Assembly: GCA_947475895.1 (NCBI GenBank)
Contig: CANJMF010000018.1
Span: 1-63,347 of the forward strand
Origin: Fidelibacterota bacterium
GTDB lineage: Bacteria > Pseudomonadota > Alphaproteobacteria > Rhodospirillales > Rhodospirillaceae
Direction of reading: 5' to 3'
Length of the DNA stretch: 63,347 nucleotides
Position numbers and translations under genes: made by a program. The notes under the pieces were generated by a model, which ran no database searches, had not been told where the DNA came from, and saw only the letters and a list, made by a program, of their open reading frames with translations. The stretch's first letter is position 1, and every line of letters begins with the position of its first letter. This document shows, piece by piece, positions 25,585 through 34,981 of the stretch.

Positions 25585-26586
25585 ATGACCAAAGCTTCCA
25601 CCACTCTCCGGAAAGCCGCGCCCAAGGCTGCCAGCGCCGACGCCGACGTTGTCGCAGGACGTCAGGTTCTCGCGCATGCCAAAACCGGCCTCGAAGCGCT
25701 GTCGGAAAGCCTGGGAACCGCCTTTTCCGCCGCTGTCGAAATTTTTGCGCAGGCGTCCGGCCGTGTCGTCGTGTCGGGCATGGGCAAAAGCGGTCTCGTG
25801 GGTCACAAGATCGCGGCAACGCTCGCTTCGACCGGCACGCCAGCCTTCTTTGTTCATGCCGCCGAAGCCAGCCACGGCGACCTTGGCATGATTGCCTCGG
25901 GCGATGCGGTGCTTGCGATTTCCAATTCCGGCGAAACACCCGAGCTTTCCGATCTCGTTTCCTATACGCGCCGGTTCGCCATTCCCTTAGTGGCGATAAC
26001 GACGCGCCCCATATCCAGTTTGGCGCAAGCCGCCGACGTCGCGCTGCTATTGCCGGATGTGGGCGAGGCGTGTCCCCTCGGTCTTGCGCCGACCACGTCG
26101 ACGACGTTGACGATGGCGTTGGGCGATGCGATTGCCGTTGCCTTGCTGGAACGCCGCGGGTTCACCGCCGACGATTTCAAAACCTTCCATCCGGGCGGCA
26201 AGCTCGGACGTAAATTGTTTAAGGTCATCGACCTCATGCACACCGGCGACGAATTGCCGCTGGTGAAGCCGTCGATGCCGATGGCAGAAGTCGTTCCGTA
26301 TATGACCAGCAAGACTTTCGGCGTTGCGGGCGTTGTCGATGAAGCCGGCCGGTTGATCGGCGTCGTGACCGACGGCGATCTTCGTCGCCATATTTCCAAT
26401 TTGCTTTCGCTGACGGCAGCGGAAGTCATGACAAAAACACCTAAATCGCTAGGCCCCGCCATTCTCGCGGCCGAAGCCATGCGGCGCATGAACGAATGGA
26501 AAGTCACCAGCGTGTTCGTGGTCGATGATGCAAAGCCCGTCGGCGTCCTGCGTATGCACGATATCGTGCGGGCCGGCGCCGTATGA
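25585..26586 (+). CDS. kdsD: arabinose-5-phosphate isomerase (KpsF/GutQ family)
   Basis: 333 residues. It converts ribulose 5-phosphate to arabinose 5-phosphate, the first step to Kdo for LPS. The SIS domain covers about residues 40-180 (VVSGMGKSGLVGHKIAATLAS, then SNSGETPEL). Two CBS domains follow (about 205-330). Its place before lptC, lptA and lptB, with ATGA overlap to lptC, is the usual LPS-assembly context. Confidence 0.95.
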   Translation: MTKASTTLRKAAPKAASADADVVAGRQVLAHAKTGLEALSESLGTAFSAAVEIFAQASGRVVVSGMGKSGLVGHKIAATLASTGTPAFFVHAAEASHGDLGMIASGDAVLAISNSGETPELSDLVSYTRRFAIPLVAITTRPISSLAQAADVALLLPDVGEACPLGLAPTTSTTLTMALGDAIAVALLERRGFTADDFKTFHPGGKLGRKLFKVIDLMHTGDELPLVKPSMPMAEVVPYMTSKTFGVAGVVDEAGRLIGVVTDGDLRRHISNLLSLTAAEVMTKTPKSLGPAILAAEAMRRMNEWKVTSVFVVDDAKPVGVLRMHDIVRAGAV

Positions 26587-27269
26587 CCGCACCCAATCAG
26601 CCCAAAGACGATGTTCTGTGGCGGCCACGCGAGGCATCCGTCGCGCAGTCGGTGGCGCAATACAGTCGCTTTGTCGGCATCATGAAGCTGTCCTTGCCGA
26701 TTGCGGCCGGACTACTTCTTCTGTTGATCATCGTGTTGCCGCTTCTGCGCCGCGACGCCGATCGCTTTCAAGTAGGCACCGCGACCATCAACGCCAAGGA
26801 CGGCACGCTGAGCATGACTAACGCACGCTATTACGGGACTGACGATAAAGGTCAGCCGTACAACGTGACGGCGGCCGGCGTGCTGCAGAAATCAGCCGAC
26901 GATCGCGCCATCGATCTCAACGCGCCGAAAGCCGAAATCAATATGAACAACGGTACATGGATGTCAGCAACCGCGTCAGCCGGCACCTATAACCGCGAGA
27001 AGCAAGTGCTCGATCTGTCGGGCGATGTGTCGCTGTATCATTATACGGGCAACGACATTCACACCGACCAAGCGCAAGTTCGGTTGAAAGACGGGACCGT
27101 CACCGGCAACGGCGACGTTCACGGCAAAGGCCCCGTCGGCACCATCGACGCCAAGGGTTTCATCTATTCTAAAGAAGATAAAAAAATGCGCTTCACGGGT
27201 CCGGCACGGCTGACGTTCAGCCCCAAGAGCAAGACAGATGAAGCGGCTGCACCGGAGACGAAGAAATGA
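26583..27269 (+). CDS. lptC: LptC, LPS export periplasmic/inner-membrane protein
   Basis: 228 residues. A cytoplasmic N-terminus is followed by one transmembrane helix (LPIAAGLLLLLIIVLPLL, about 38-55) and an OstA-like beta-jellyroll periplasmic domain (ARYYGTDDKGQPYNVTAAG, then GDVSLYHYTGNDIHTDQAQVRL). LptC bridges the LptBFG ABC transporter to LptA. It overlaps kdsD and lptA by 4 bases on each side. Confidence 0.92.
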   Translation: MTAPNQPKDDVLWRPREASVAQSVAQYSRFVGIMKLSLPIAAGLLLLLIIVLPLLRRDADRFQVGTATINAKDGTLSMTNARYYGTDDKGQPYNVTAAGVLQKSADDRAIDLNAPKAEINMNNGTWMSATASAGTYNREKQVLDLSGDVSLYHYTGNDIHTDQAQVRLKDGTVTGNGDVHGKGPVGTIDAKGFIYSKEDKKMRFTGPARLTFSPKSKTDEAAAPETKK

Positions 27270-28165
27270 GGATACTGGTCTTGGCTGCGGTCTGCGCAGC
27301 GATGGTGTCGCCGGCGTATGCGCAGTCACTTAAGTTTCAGCCGAAGAACACCGCGCAGCCGATTGAGGTGAGCGCCGATAACGGCCTCGAACTGCAGCAG
27401 GAAGCCAAACGCGCTATTGCGCGCGGCAATGCGAAGCTGGTGCAGGGCGACGTCAGCGTTGTTGCCGACGAGCTCATTGCCGACTACCGCGACGACAACG
27501 ACATTTATCGTGTATTCGCAACCGGTCACGTCACAATGAAGTCGGCCACGGAAACGGCCACGGGCGAAGCCGCCGTCTATGACGTCGACAAAGCTGTGTT
27601 GGTGTTGACGGGCGACCCGGTGACATTGGTCAGCGCAGACGGAACGGTCACTGCTCACAAGACGCTGCAGTATTGGGCCAACGAACGCGTCGCCGTTGCG
27701 GAAGGCAATGCGTCCGCGGGCGATACGCAACAACGCCAGATCCAAGGCGACAAGCTCATCGCGTTTTTCCGCGAAGACGGAACGAGTCCGCAAAAAGGTA
27801 AAAAGTCCGCCTCGATAAACGAGCCGCGTAATCGCGGCGACATAAATTACGTTCAGGCGTTTGGAAACGTACGCATGAAAACGGCGACCGAAGATATTCA
27901 CAGTGACCGGGGCGCTTACAACATCGATACGAGTGTTGCGACTTTGGACGGCAACGTGCGGATTACGCGCGACAAGAATCAGCTGAACGGCGGTTTCGCC
28001 GTCGTGAACGTGAAGGGCGGAGTGAGCAAGCTCTTTGCGAGCGCCGCGCAGGCCGGACAACCAGGCATGAGAGACAGCACGCGCGTTAAGGCGTTGATTG
28101 CCCCCGATACGAAGCCCGGGGCCGCGCCGCCGGTAGATGCCAACACGACAAAGGCAAAACAATAA
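27266..28165 (+). CDS. lptA: LptA, periplasmic LPS bridge protein
   Basis: 299 residues, longer than E. coli LptA. Signal peptide: RILVLAAVCAAMVSPAYAQS. The OstA domain follows (LQQEAKRAIARGNAKLVQGDVSVVADELIADY, then ATGHVTMKSATETATGEAAVYD). The C-terminal third is low-complexity, rich in Ala, Pro and Thr. It forms the LPS-conducting bridge across the periplasm. ATGA overlap with lptC and a 1-base overlap with lptB indicate one transcript. Confidence 0.92.
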   Translation: MRILVLAAVCAAMVSPAYAQSLKFQPKNTAQPIEVSADNGLELQQEAKRAIARGNAKLVQGDVSVVADELIADYRDDNDIYRVFATGHVTMKSATETATGEAAVYDVDKAVLVLTGDPVTLVSADGTVTAHKTLQYWANERVAVAEGNASAGDTQQRQIQGDKLIAFFREDGTSPQKGKKSASINEPRNRGDINYVQAFGNVRMKTATEDIHSDRGAYNIDTSVATLDGNVRITRDKNQLNGGFAVVNVKGGVSKLFASAAQAGQPGMRDSTRVKALIAPDTKPGAAPPVDANTTKAKQ

Positions 28166-28956
28166 TGGAACCCGTGCGCGCGACATCTGAAGGTGCCAGC
28201 GGTTCCGGCTCTAGTGGGCCGAATGGCGTTCCGGAAACGGGTCTCCACGTCAAAAATTTAGGCAAAACGTTCAAGGGCCGTCCGGTTCTGCGCGATGTGA
28301 GCCTTTCGGTTCAGCGCGGCGAGGCCGTTGGTCTTCTCGGCCCCAATGGTGCGGGCAAGACCACGTCGTTCTATTGCGTCACCGGCCTCATTAGTCCCGA
28401 TCAGGGCGGCATCTATCTCGACGGCCAGGACATCACGCCGCTTCCCATGTATCGGCGCGCGCGCTTAGGCATCGGTTATTTACCGCAGGAAGCCTCGATC
28501 TTTCGCGGCATGACAGTGGAAATGAACATCCGCGCCGTCGCCGAGGTCGTGGAGAAGGACAAGGCGTCGCAAACTGCCTTAGTGGATGCGCTGCTGCATG
28601 AGTTTTCCATCGAACACTTGCGCCGCTCGCCAGCGCTAGCGCTTTCGGGCGGCGAACGCCGCCGCTGTGAAATCGCCCGCGCGCTCGCATCGCGCCCAAG
28701 CTTTATTCTTCTCGACGAACCTCTGGCCGGGATTGATCCCATCGCGGTGGGCGAGATCCGCGAAATGGTCTCGCACTTAAAAGACCGCGGCCTCGGTGTG
28801 CTGATTACCGACCACAACGTGCGCGAGACCCTCGACATCATCGATCGTGCTTACATCTTGCACGAAGGTACAGTGCTGATGGAGGGCCGGCCCTCCGAGA
28901 TCGTTGCCCACGAAGGCGTGCGGCGCGTTTATCTCGGAGAACGTTTCAGCTTGTAG
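28165..28956 (+). CDS. lptB: LptB, LPS export ABC ATPase
   Basis: 263 residues. Walker A is GPNGAGKTT, signature LSGGERRRCEIARAL, Walker B FILLDEPLAGIDP, with the H-loop in ITDHNVRE. It powers LPS extraction with LptF and LptG. The first ~25 residues before LHVKNLGKTF are a Gly/Ser-rich extension not needed by the fold; an internal start is possible, but the tight junction with lptA favours 28165. It is followed by rpoN after 14 bases. Confidence 0.95.
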   Translation: MEPVRATSEGASGSGSSGPNGVPETGLHVKNLGKTFKGRPVLRDVSLSVQRGEAVGLLGPNGAGKTTSFYCVTGLISPDQGGIYLDGQDITPLPMYRRARLGIGYLPQEASIFRGMTVEMNIRAVAEVVEKDKASQTALVDALLHEFSIEHLRRSPALALSGGERRRCEIARALASRPSFILLDEPLAGIDPIAVGEIREMVSHLKDRGLGVLITDHNVRETLDIIDRAYILHEGTVLMEGRPSEIVAHEGVRRVYLGERFSL

Positions 28957-28970
28957 CGGCAGCAGGAACG

Positions 28971-30473
28971 ATGGGGCTCGCACCGCGCTTAGATCTCAGG
29001 CAAAGCCAAAGTCTCGTCATTACGCCGCAGCTGCAGCAGGCGATTAAGCTGCTGCAATTATCGGCCGTTGAACTGGTCGAATATGTCGACCAAGAGCTTG
29101 AATCCAACCCTCTGCTTGAAACCGAAGACACCGGCGAACTCGGTGCGCTGACCGAAAGCGCGGGCAATGCCGACGACCGCAGCGAAGAGGGCATGTCGGT
29201 GGTCGACGCTGTCGAGGGGCAAACCGAAGCGCCGCTCGACATCGAGGTGGGTGTCGAGGATAACGAAGCAGCCCTTAGCCTTGAAGGCGAAGGAAACTTC
29301 GATACCGCCAACGCACAGGATTGGGGTTCGGGCGGCGCGGGCGGTGAAGCACCGGATCTGGAACGCACCGTCGCCGAAGCGCCGGATCTGCGCAGTCATC
29401 TCGTTCAGCAACTCAACCTTTCGTTTGTCGACGCGACGGACCACTTCATCGGCATGTGGCTCATCGATCAGTTGGATGAAAGCGGGTATCTGCGCGCCGA
29501 TCTTACCGAAACTGCCGAACAGCTCGGTGCGCCCGAGGCGCACATTTTACGCGTGCTAGACACCCTGCAGCGGTTCGACCCGCCCGGCATTTTCGCGCGC
29601 GATCTAAAAGAATGCCTGCGTTTACAGCTACAAGACCGCAACCGCTTTGACCCGGCGATGGAAGCGTTTATCGCCCACATCGAATTGCTGGCGGCGCGCG
29701 AGATCAAGAAGTTGCGCGAGATCTGCGGCGTGTCCATGGAAGACATCCAGGACATGATCGCCGAAGTGCGTGCCTTGGATCCGAAGCCGGCGCTGAAATT
29801 CGAACACGCCGTCAGTAACGCCGTTATTCCGGATGTTATCATGACGCCGCTGCCCGACGGAGGCTGGCGCGTGGAATTGAATATCGACGCGCTTCCACGC
29901 GTGCTCGTTAATCGTACCTACGCGGCGACAATCAATCGCGCCGCTATGTCGAAAACCGATAAAGCGTTCATGACGGAAAAACTGCAAACCGCGAATTGGC
30001 TCGTGAAAGCTTTGCATCAGCGCGCCGAAACAATCCTCAAGGTGGCGACCGAACTCGTGAAGCAGCAAGAAGCTTTCTTCCGTCTAGGTATTACGCATTT
30101 GCGACCGCTGATTTTGCGCGACGTGGCTGAAGCCATCGAAATGCACGAAAGCACCGTAAGCCGCGTCACAACAAATAAGTACATGTCGACCCCGCGCGGC
30201 ATCTTCGAGTTGAAGTATTTCTTCACGCAGGCATTGCCGTCGGCCAATGGGGCCGCAAGCCATTCGGCGGAGGCTGTGCGCCACCGCATTAAAACTTTGA
30301 TCGATGCCGAGGCGGCCACCGACGTCCTATCGGACGATCGGATCGTCGATATCCTGCGCGGAGACGGGGTCGAGGTGGCGCGCAGAACCGTCGCCAAGTA
30401 TCGGGATTCGCTCAATATTCCGTCTTCGGTACAGCGACGGCGCGACAAATCCATGGAACTTGGCGTGGGTTAA
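28971..30473 (+). CDS. rpoN: RNA polymerase sigma-54 factor
   Basis: 500 residues. Region I is Gln-rich (LDLRQSQSLVITPQLQQAIKLLQLS), which contacts activator ATPases. An acidic linker (about 50-120), the core-binding domain, the helix-turn-helix (HESTVSRVTTNKYMSTPRG) and the C-terminal RpoN box (ARRTVAKYRDSLNIPSS) follow. It directs transcription of nitrogen and other regulons. The position between lptB and ptsN is the common proteobacterial arrangement. Confidence 0.97.
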   Translation: MGLAPRLDLRQSQSLVITPQLQQAIKLLQLSAVELVEYVDQELESNPLLETEDTGELGALTESAGNADDRSEEGMSVVDAVEGQTEAPLDIEVGVEDNEAALSLEGEGNFDTANAQDWGSGGAGGEAPDLERTVAEAPDLRSHLVQQLNLSFVDATDHFIGMWLIDQLDESGYLRADLTETAEQLGAPEAHILRVLDTLQRFDPPGIFARDLKECLRLQLQDRNRFDPAMEAFIAHIELLAAREIKKLREICGVSMEDIQDMIAEVRALDPKPALKFEHAVSNAVIPDVIMTPLPDGGWRVELNIDALPRVLVNRTYAATINRAAMSKTDKAFMTEKLQTANWLVKALHQRAETILKVATELVKQQEAFFRLGITHLRPLILRDVAEAIEMHESTVSRVTTNKYMSTPRGIFELKYFFTQALPSANGAASHSAEAVRHRIKTLIDAEAATDVLSDDRIVDILRGDGVEVARRTVAKYRDSLNIPSSVQRRRDKSMELGVG

Positions 30474-30810
30474 AAACGTTGTATGGCGCAACGATGACAA
30501 AGGGTCCGTCAATCTTGACTTCTCCAATTGGCGGCGCGTATGTTCCGCCACTTTTTTGAACGGTCTTTCGCGAATGGCGCTTGGTAAAGCGCAAGCAGCT
30601 TGATCGCACGAGTTCAAAATTTGGCGCCGTTCTCGGATTTGGGCATTCCCCGTGGTGATGGGGATCACGAGACAAGATAGAGCGCCGTCATAGAAAGCAA
30701 AAAAACGGCGAACTTCATCTCATAACGATAGGCATCTTCTCATCTGCACTTCGCGCAATTTTTATGTGCGAAGGGGGTGGGCCGGTTGGGATGCAGTGTA
30801 AAGGCGTATG
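30474..30810. other. intergenic stretch between rpoN and ptsN
   Basis: This is where hpf often lies in related genomes. No open frame here shows ribosome hibernation factor sequence. Besides the terminator at 30529-30557 I see only AT-richer sequence that probably holds the ptsN promoter. Confidence 0.6.
30529..30557 (+). terminator. intrinsic terminator of the lpt-rpoN operon
   Basis: TGGCGG (30529-30534) and CCGCCA (30545-30550) form a stem with a 10-base loop, followed by C and six T. It lies 56 bases after the rpoN stop. Confidence 0.75.
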
Positions 30811-31272
30811 ATGGAAATCAGTGATTTGCTAAAACCGGAAGCGGTCGTTGCTCACTTGAAGGCCGGCAATAAAAAGCAGGCCCTGCAAGAGCTGTCGAAG
30901 TATGCCGCAGAAATCACCGGTGTGAACGAGCGCCGCATTTTCGAAACCCTGCTGGAACGCGAGCGCCTAGGTACGACGGGTGTTGGCAACGGTATCGCCA
31001 TTCCGCACGGCAAGCTGCCGGATTTCAAACGCATGTACGGCGTTTTCGCGCGCGTCGATAAGCCGCTCGATTTCGAAGCCATCGACGAACAACCCGTGGA
31101 TCTCATCTTTTTGCTTTTGGCGCCGGAAGGTGCGGGGGCTGATCATTTGAAAGCGTTGGCGCGCGTTTCACGCCTCTTACGCGATCCGGTCATGTGCGAA
31201 AAGCTGCGCGGGGCGGAAAGTGCCGACGGCCTTTACATGCTGCTCGTGCAGAACGAAGCCCAGGCGGCGTAA
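30808..31272 (+). CDS. ptsN: nitrogen-PTS EIIA component
   Basis: 154 residues, one PTS EIIA type-2 domain. The phosphorylated histidine is in GIAIPHGKLP near residue 72. EIIA-Ntr is the terminal acceptor of the PTSNtr chain and regulates potassium and nitrogen physiology. Two ATGs in a row (30808, 30811) are possible starts; AAGG at 30801-30804 fits the second slightly better. A terminator separates it from rpoN, so it likely has its own promoter. Confidence 0.93.
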   Translation: MMEISDLLKPEAVVAHLKAGNKKQALQELSKYAAEITGVNERRIFETLLERERLGTTGVGNGIAIPHGKLPDFKRMYGVFARVDKPLDFEAIDEQPVDLIFLLLAPEGAGADHLKALARVSRLLRDPVMCEKLRGAESADGLYMLLVQNEAQAA

Positions 31273-31273
31273 T

Positions 31274-31900
31274 TTATCCTTCGTCTTCCCCAAAGGCTGC
31301 GCGTGCCTGAAAGACGCGCTGTGCAATCGTTACCGCGCAGGCGATCGTGAACAGCCAGCCGATCACGGGAAATGCGTTCGGCCAGATTAAGGCGATAAAA
31401 AAGAAGATCACGATTTCGCCGCGCTCAACCATAGCGCTGACGTAAAAGAAGGGTGCTCCGTCGATCTCGGGGCTGGGTATCTCGATGCCAACCCCATGAC
31501 GAGCCGCGAACATTTGCAGCGCCACAGCTGCAACGCCGATTCCTGCCAGCGTGATCATCAGCGCAATTCCTGCAAACCTATTGGCCGGGTCGGCTAAAGC
31601 GAAGCCCGCGGCGAGCGCGCTGAAGACAATCAAATCCAATACAATGTTCAAATACGACCCGAAGTCCGTTGCCTTGGACGCGCGCGCGACTGCGCCATCC
31701 AGGCCGGCGGCAAGGCGGCTCAGGGCCAATACGACAAAACCCAGGCTGGTCCAGCTAACGCCAATAAATACAGCGGCAATCAAGCCGGCCACAAATCCAG
31801 CCCACGTTAAAAGGTTGGCTTTGATATTGCGCTCCAATAACGCAGCGCCGGCGGCATCCAGGGGCGATCTCAGGGCTTTTGCGAAGAATGGATCGAGCAT
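31274..31900 (-). CDS. CDP-alcohol phosphatidyltransferase-family membrane protein, divergent active site
   Basis: 208 residues with several transmembrane helices. The family active site is DxxDGxxAR...GxxxDxxxD, which binds metal and the CDP-lipid. Here it reads AAGLDGAVAR and, further on, GSYLNIVLD. The first aspartate is Ala and the third is Asn; the second and fourth remain. Close family members I know of keep ADGLDG and GYLDIV. The fold is clear, but catalysis is doubtful. Its stop is adjacent to that of convergent ptsN. Confidence 0.8.
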   Translation of the reverse strand: MLDPFFAKALRSPLDAAGAALLERNIKANLLTWAGFVAGLIAAVFIGVSWTSLGFVVLALSRLAAGLDGAVARASKATDFGSYLNIVLDLIVFSALAAGFALADPANRFAGIALMITLAGIGVAAVALQMFAARHGVGIEIPSPEIDGAPFFYVSAMVERGEIVIFFFIALIWPNAFPVIGWLFTIACAVTIAQRVFQARAAFGEDEG

Positions 31901-31958
31901 GGTTTCTCACAGCAAAGTTTCGTAAAGTCGCAGGACCATTATGGGGGAGAATGCGTCC

Positions 31959-32273
31959 ATGGTCAGAGGCATTTTCGTTGCGCTGGGAATTATAGCTGCG
32001 GTGCCCTGCTATGCGCAGCAGTCGTTGCCAAAAGGTTCTAATGATCCCTTGATGGAAATCTGCTCAAGTTTCCTTGAGCAAAGCGGACAGGGCGTTTCGG
32101 GCAATCGCAATAATTTGTGCACGTGCCTCGTGCGCGAAACGAAAAACCGACTGACCCCCCAGGAAATGAAGATCTATAACGACGCGGGTCAAACCGGCCG
32201 GCAAGTGCCCGACCCCATCATGCAAAAAATCATCGGCATTGCGACGGCATGCCTGGAGCAATCCGCGCGTTAG
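31959..32273 (+). CDS. small secreted hypothetical protein
   Basis: 104 residues from ATG 31959, which has GGGGGAGA 8 bases upstream; ATG 31941 is an upstream alternative. Signal peptide: MVRGIFVALGIIAAVPCYAQ. The mature part has four cysteines (EICSSFL, NLCTCLV, TACLEQ), suggesting a disulphide-stabilised helical periplasmic domain. I do not recognise the family. Its 3' end overlaps the convergent TonB-domain gene by 4 bases. Confidence 0.7.
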   Translation: MVRGIFVALGIIAAVPCYAQQSLPKGSNDPLMEICSSFLEQSGQGVSGNRNNLCTCLVRETKNRLTPQEMKIYNDAGQTGRQVPDPIMQKIIGIATACLEQSAR

Positions 32274-33028
32274 CGCTGACCGCCCAACCGGAACGCCATC
32301 GTAAATTGCAGGTTTGAAGCCGATACCGGCTGCCCTCTTGCGTCGAGCATGGGCGTAAAGCGCCATTTACGGAAGCTTTCCAGCGCCGGTTGTTCGAACG
32401 CTTGTGTGGGCGTCGATTTGAGAACATGGGCCTCGGTTACGCGCCCGGAGGCATCGATGCTGAAGCCGATGTCGACATCGCCTTCGGTCTTTTGTTGAAA
32501 GGCTGCAATCGGGTATTCGGTCTGAACCTGATAGACGGGCTGAGGGTCTTTGCCGGGCCCCATTTCGATCCCGCGTGACACGGCGATTGCTTGCTCGGCA
32601 GCCGTCATGGGGTCGCCGTTTTCTTCCGACAACTGAATCAGAAGCGTACGGCGTGGCTGCAACTTCTTTTCTTTTTGCCCCGCAGCGGCACGCATGGAAA
32701 TTTCCCTACGCAGGGCCGGGATGGCGGCGCGCGCATTGCGCATGCTGCGATAGGCCTCCGAGATGCCTTGCGCAAAATAGAGCGCGTCGGGCGATTTCTC
32801 GCCCGCCGTCTTTTCGGTTAAGGCCAGCCCTTTTTTGGAAAGTTCCAAAACGTGCGGGAAATCGTGCTGACCCGTCGCGCGTTGGACCTGATCTTTGATT
32901 TCCTTGATCTCGCGCTGCTCGGAATCGCCGCAGGCCGCCAGCATGACGGCCAGCGCAGCGCAGGCGCCAATACGACGCAAAAGGCTACCGAACGCGGTTG
33001 TCCGCGCTGGAAGTGAGAGGGCAGCCAT
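32270..33028 (-). CDS. lipoprotein with C-terminal TonB domain
   Basis: About 252 residues. A signal peptide ends in a lipobox (AVMLAACGDS), so the cysteine is likely lipidated. A helical, tetratricopeptide-like middle region (about 35-140) follows. The C-terminus has a TonB-type fold (PQPVYQVQTEYPIAAFQQKTEGDVDIGFSI, then ESFRKWRFTPML). Family members with this plan are envelope proteins of unclear role rather than classical TonB energy transducers, as no N-terminal membrane helix with ExbD-binding features is present. AAGGAG lies 7 bases before ATG 33028. Confidence 0.8.
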   Translation of the reverse strand: MAALSLPARTTAFGSLLRRIGACAALAVMLAACGDSEQREIKEIKDQVQRATGQHDFPHVLELSKKGLALTEKTAGEKSPDALYFAQGISEAYRSMRNARAAIPALRREISMRAAAGQKEKKLQPRRTLLIQLSEENGDPMTAAEQAIAVSRGIEMGPGKDPQPVYQVQTEYPIAAFQQKTEGDVDIGFSIDASGRVTEAHVLKSTPTQAFEQPALESFRKWRFTPMLDARGQPVSASNLQFTMAFRLGGQR

Positions 33029-33241
33029 GGTCCAAGCTCCTTCAAGCGACCACACAGAGGCGAGTATCCATCATCTCTGCAACTTCATACTTTTCAGTTA
33101 ATGGGTGATGCGCCGACACATCCGTGGGGGAAAATCGCTCTCTGCCGCCCATCAAGGTCTCGTAACAAAAACCATTTTTGCTGAAACTTAAGGAATTTGT
33201 TACACCCGTAACGGGTGCCCGGTTCCATGGGGGGAGCGGGC

Positions 33242-34981
33242 GTGACGGGGGATACCAGAATGGCCGCCCCTGGCCGCGCGACATTTGAAGTTCAAGTCTA
33301 TCGAGACGGACGCTGGGCCATCAGCCAAGTGCTGACCAGCGAGGACGCAGCGCGTGCAAAAGCCAAAGAGCTTTTGACGCTCAAGACCACGCATGGCGTA
33401 AAGATCATCAAGGAAACGAAATTCTCGGCCGATAGTGTTCGCGAGTCCGAGATCTTCTGCCAAATGAAAGAAGTCGAAGAGACCGACGACTTCACCGTGA
33501 CGCCGGTTGAAGAATCGCCGCTCTGCGATGAAGTCACCGACTATTATCAAACAGCCGCGCGCACGACGATGGCGCGCCTGTTTTCAAAGTATCTCGAAAA
33601 ACATGAGATGACTCCGCTCGAGCTCTTGCACAGCCACAAGAGTCTCAAGCGCATGCTTAATCTCGACAACCTTGTGCCTTCGGCCGTGGACAAGATCGCG
33701 AGCTTGCATGCGCGCGCGAATGCCTCCGATAGCCGAAAAGCCAAGGAAGCAATTTTCCAGGCCGTCGATCGGATCGCCGCGCGCGCGCGTGAAGTCGACA
33801 GCAAACCGCTACCAGAACTGAAGGGCAGCACCCTCGACGAACTGCTGCGTCGGATCGACGCCAAATTCACCGATGCCGAAGAGCGCCAATACATGGCGAA
33901 CGTTGCGCTCGTGCGGACGTCGGTGTTGTGGACCGGTTGGCTCGGCAAAATGAGCGAACTCTTGCCGATGGCAAAGTCGCAACAAGACGAACGCGCGCGC
34001 GCGATGGTCGACGAAATGATGTCGGACATTTTGGTGGCGCGCACCGTCATTAAAGACGTGATCGGCATCTCCAAGCACTTGGGTGATGCGATGATGCGCA
34101 TCCTCGACCTTCTGCAGGGCAAGTGCCAGCCGACGAAGTTGGCGGTTCCCGAGCTTGTGGAGTTGCTCAACTATCTCTTTGCGAACGATATGTTGCCGCG
34201 CTCGAAGAAAGTGCTGTTCGATCGTCTCGAACGCGACCTCGCAAGCCCCGTGCGCCTGACCAACAGCGAAGACCCCAATGGTGACAAATTATTCTTCGAC
34301 CAGCTGCTCGAGCGCATTGTGGACGATCACGGTGTGTTCGGCGGCCGAGCCAGCGCCGTCGGACTGGCGGATCGCTGGGCGCGCCTGAGCAACTTCGGCG
34401 GACCGACAGGTCGCAAGCGAGCGGTCGAAGGCGTGCGCGACAAGCTGACCTCGGGTAAGCGCAAATTTGTATTCTTGTTGGCGATGTACGGCTCCGACGC
34501 AGAGCGGGAGCTAAGAACAACAATTGAAGTGCAAGTGCGCGATTTGGCCGCACAGCTCAACACGATTTCCAAGATCGCGCCGGCAGCGCGCACCGAAAAG
34601 GCGCGATTGCAGGAAACGGCGGGCATTCAGCGGATGGTGTTGGATTCCCAATTGCCGCAAGGCATCCGCGATCCCATCGCCAATAAGTTCGACGAACTGG
34701 TTTCCGATTACATCATTTCCCAAGGCGTGATTGAGCGTCTCGATGACAAGCGGTTGTCATTTCACGAGCGTGCAACGCGTTTGGTGACCTTCTGCGCATC
34801 GGGCGTTTTGACGGTGGGTCGAGCGACCACAATTGCCCGAGACATTGTCGTCAATTATCTGCGCCGCAAAGACTTCATCGCCGAGTTCACAGCCGATATG
34901 ACCGAGCCCGCGGCCAAAGAACAAGCCATCAAAGACTTCTACATTCTTCTGTCGCGCACGGGCTTTGACGTTAAAGGTTAG
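33242..34981 (+). CDS. large cytoplasmic hypothetical protein
   Basis: About 579 residues, no signal peptide or membrane helix. The N-terminal part (RATFEVQVYRDGRWAISQVL, then EDAARAKAKELL) looks like a small alpha/beta domain found at the start of several alphaproteobacterial proteins. The rest is strongly helical and charged, with no motif I can name. GTG 33242 has GGGGGGAG 6 bases upstream and is preferred over GTG 33215. Its stop overlaps the convergent bufC stop by 4 bases. Function unknown. Confidence 0.75.
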   Translation: MTGDTRMAAPGRATFEVQVYRDGRWAISQVLTSEDAARAKAKELLTLKTTHGVKIIKETKFSADSVRESEIFCQMKEVEETDDFTVTPVEESPLCDEVTDYYQTAARTTMARLFSKYLEKHEMTPLELLHSHKSLKRMLNLDNLVPSAVDKIASLHARANASDSRKAKEAIFQAVDRIAARAREVDSKPLPELKGSTLDELLRRIDAKFTDAEERQYMANVALVRTSVLWTGWLGKMSELLPMAKSQQDERARAMVDEMMSDILVARTVIKDVIGISKHLGDAMMRILDLLQGKCQPTKLAVPELVELLNYLFANDMLPRSKKVLFDRLERDLASPVRLTNSEDPNGDKLFFDQLLERIVDDHGVFGGRASAVGLADRWARLSNFGGPTGRKRAVEGVRDKLTSGKRKFVFLLAMYGSDAERELRTTIEVQVRDLAAQLNTISKIAPAARTEKARLQETAGIQRMVLDSQLPQGIRDPIANKFDELVSDYIISQGVIERLDDKRLSFHERATRLVTFCASGVLTVGRATTIARDIVVNYLRRKDFIAEFTADMTEPAAKEQAIKDFYILLSRTGFDVKG

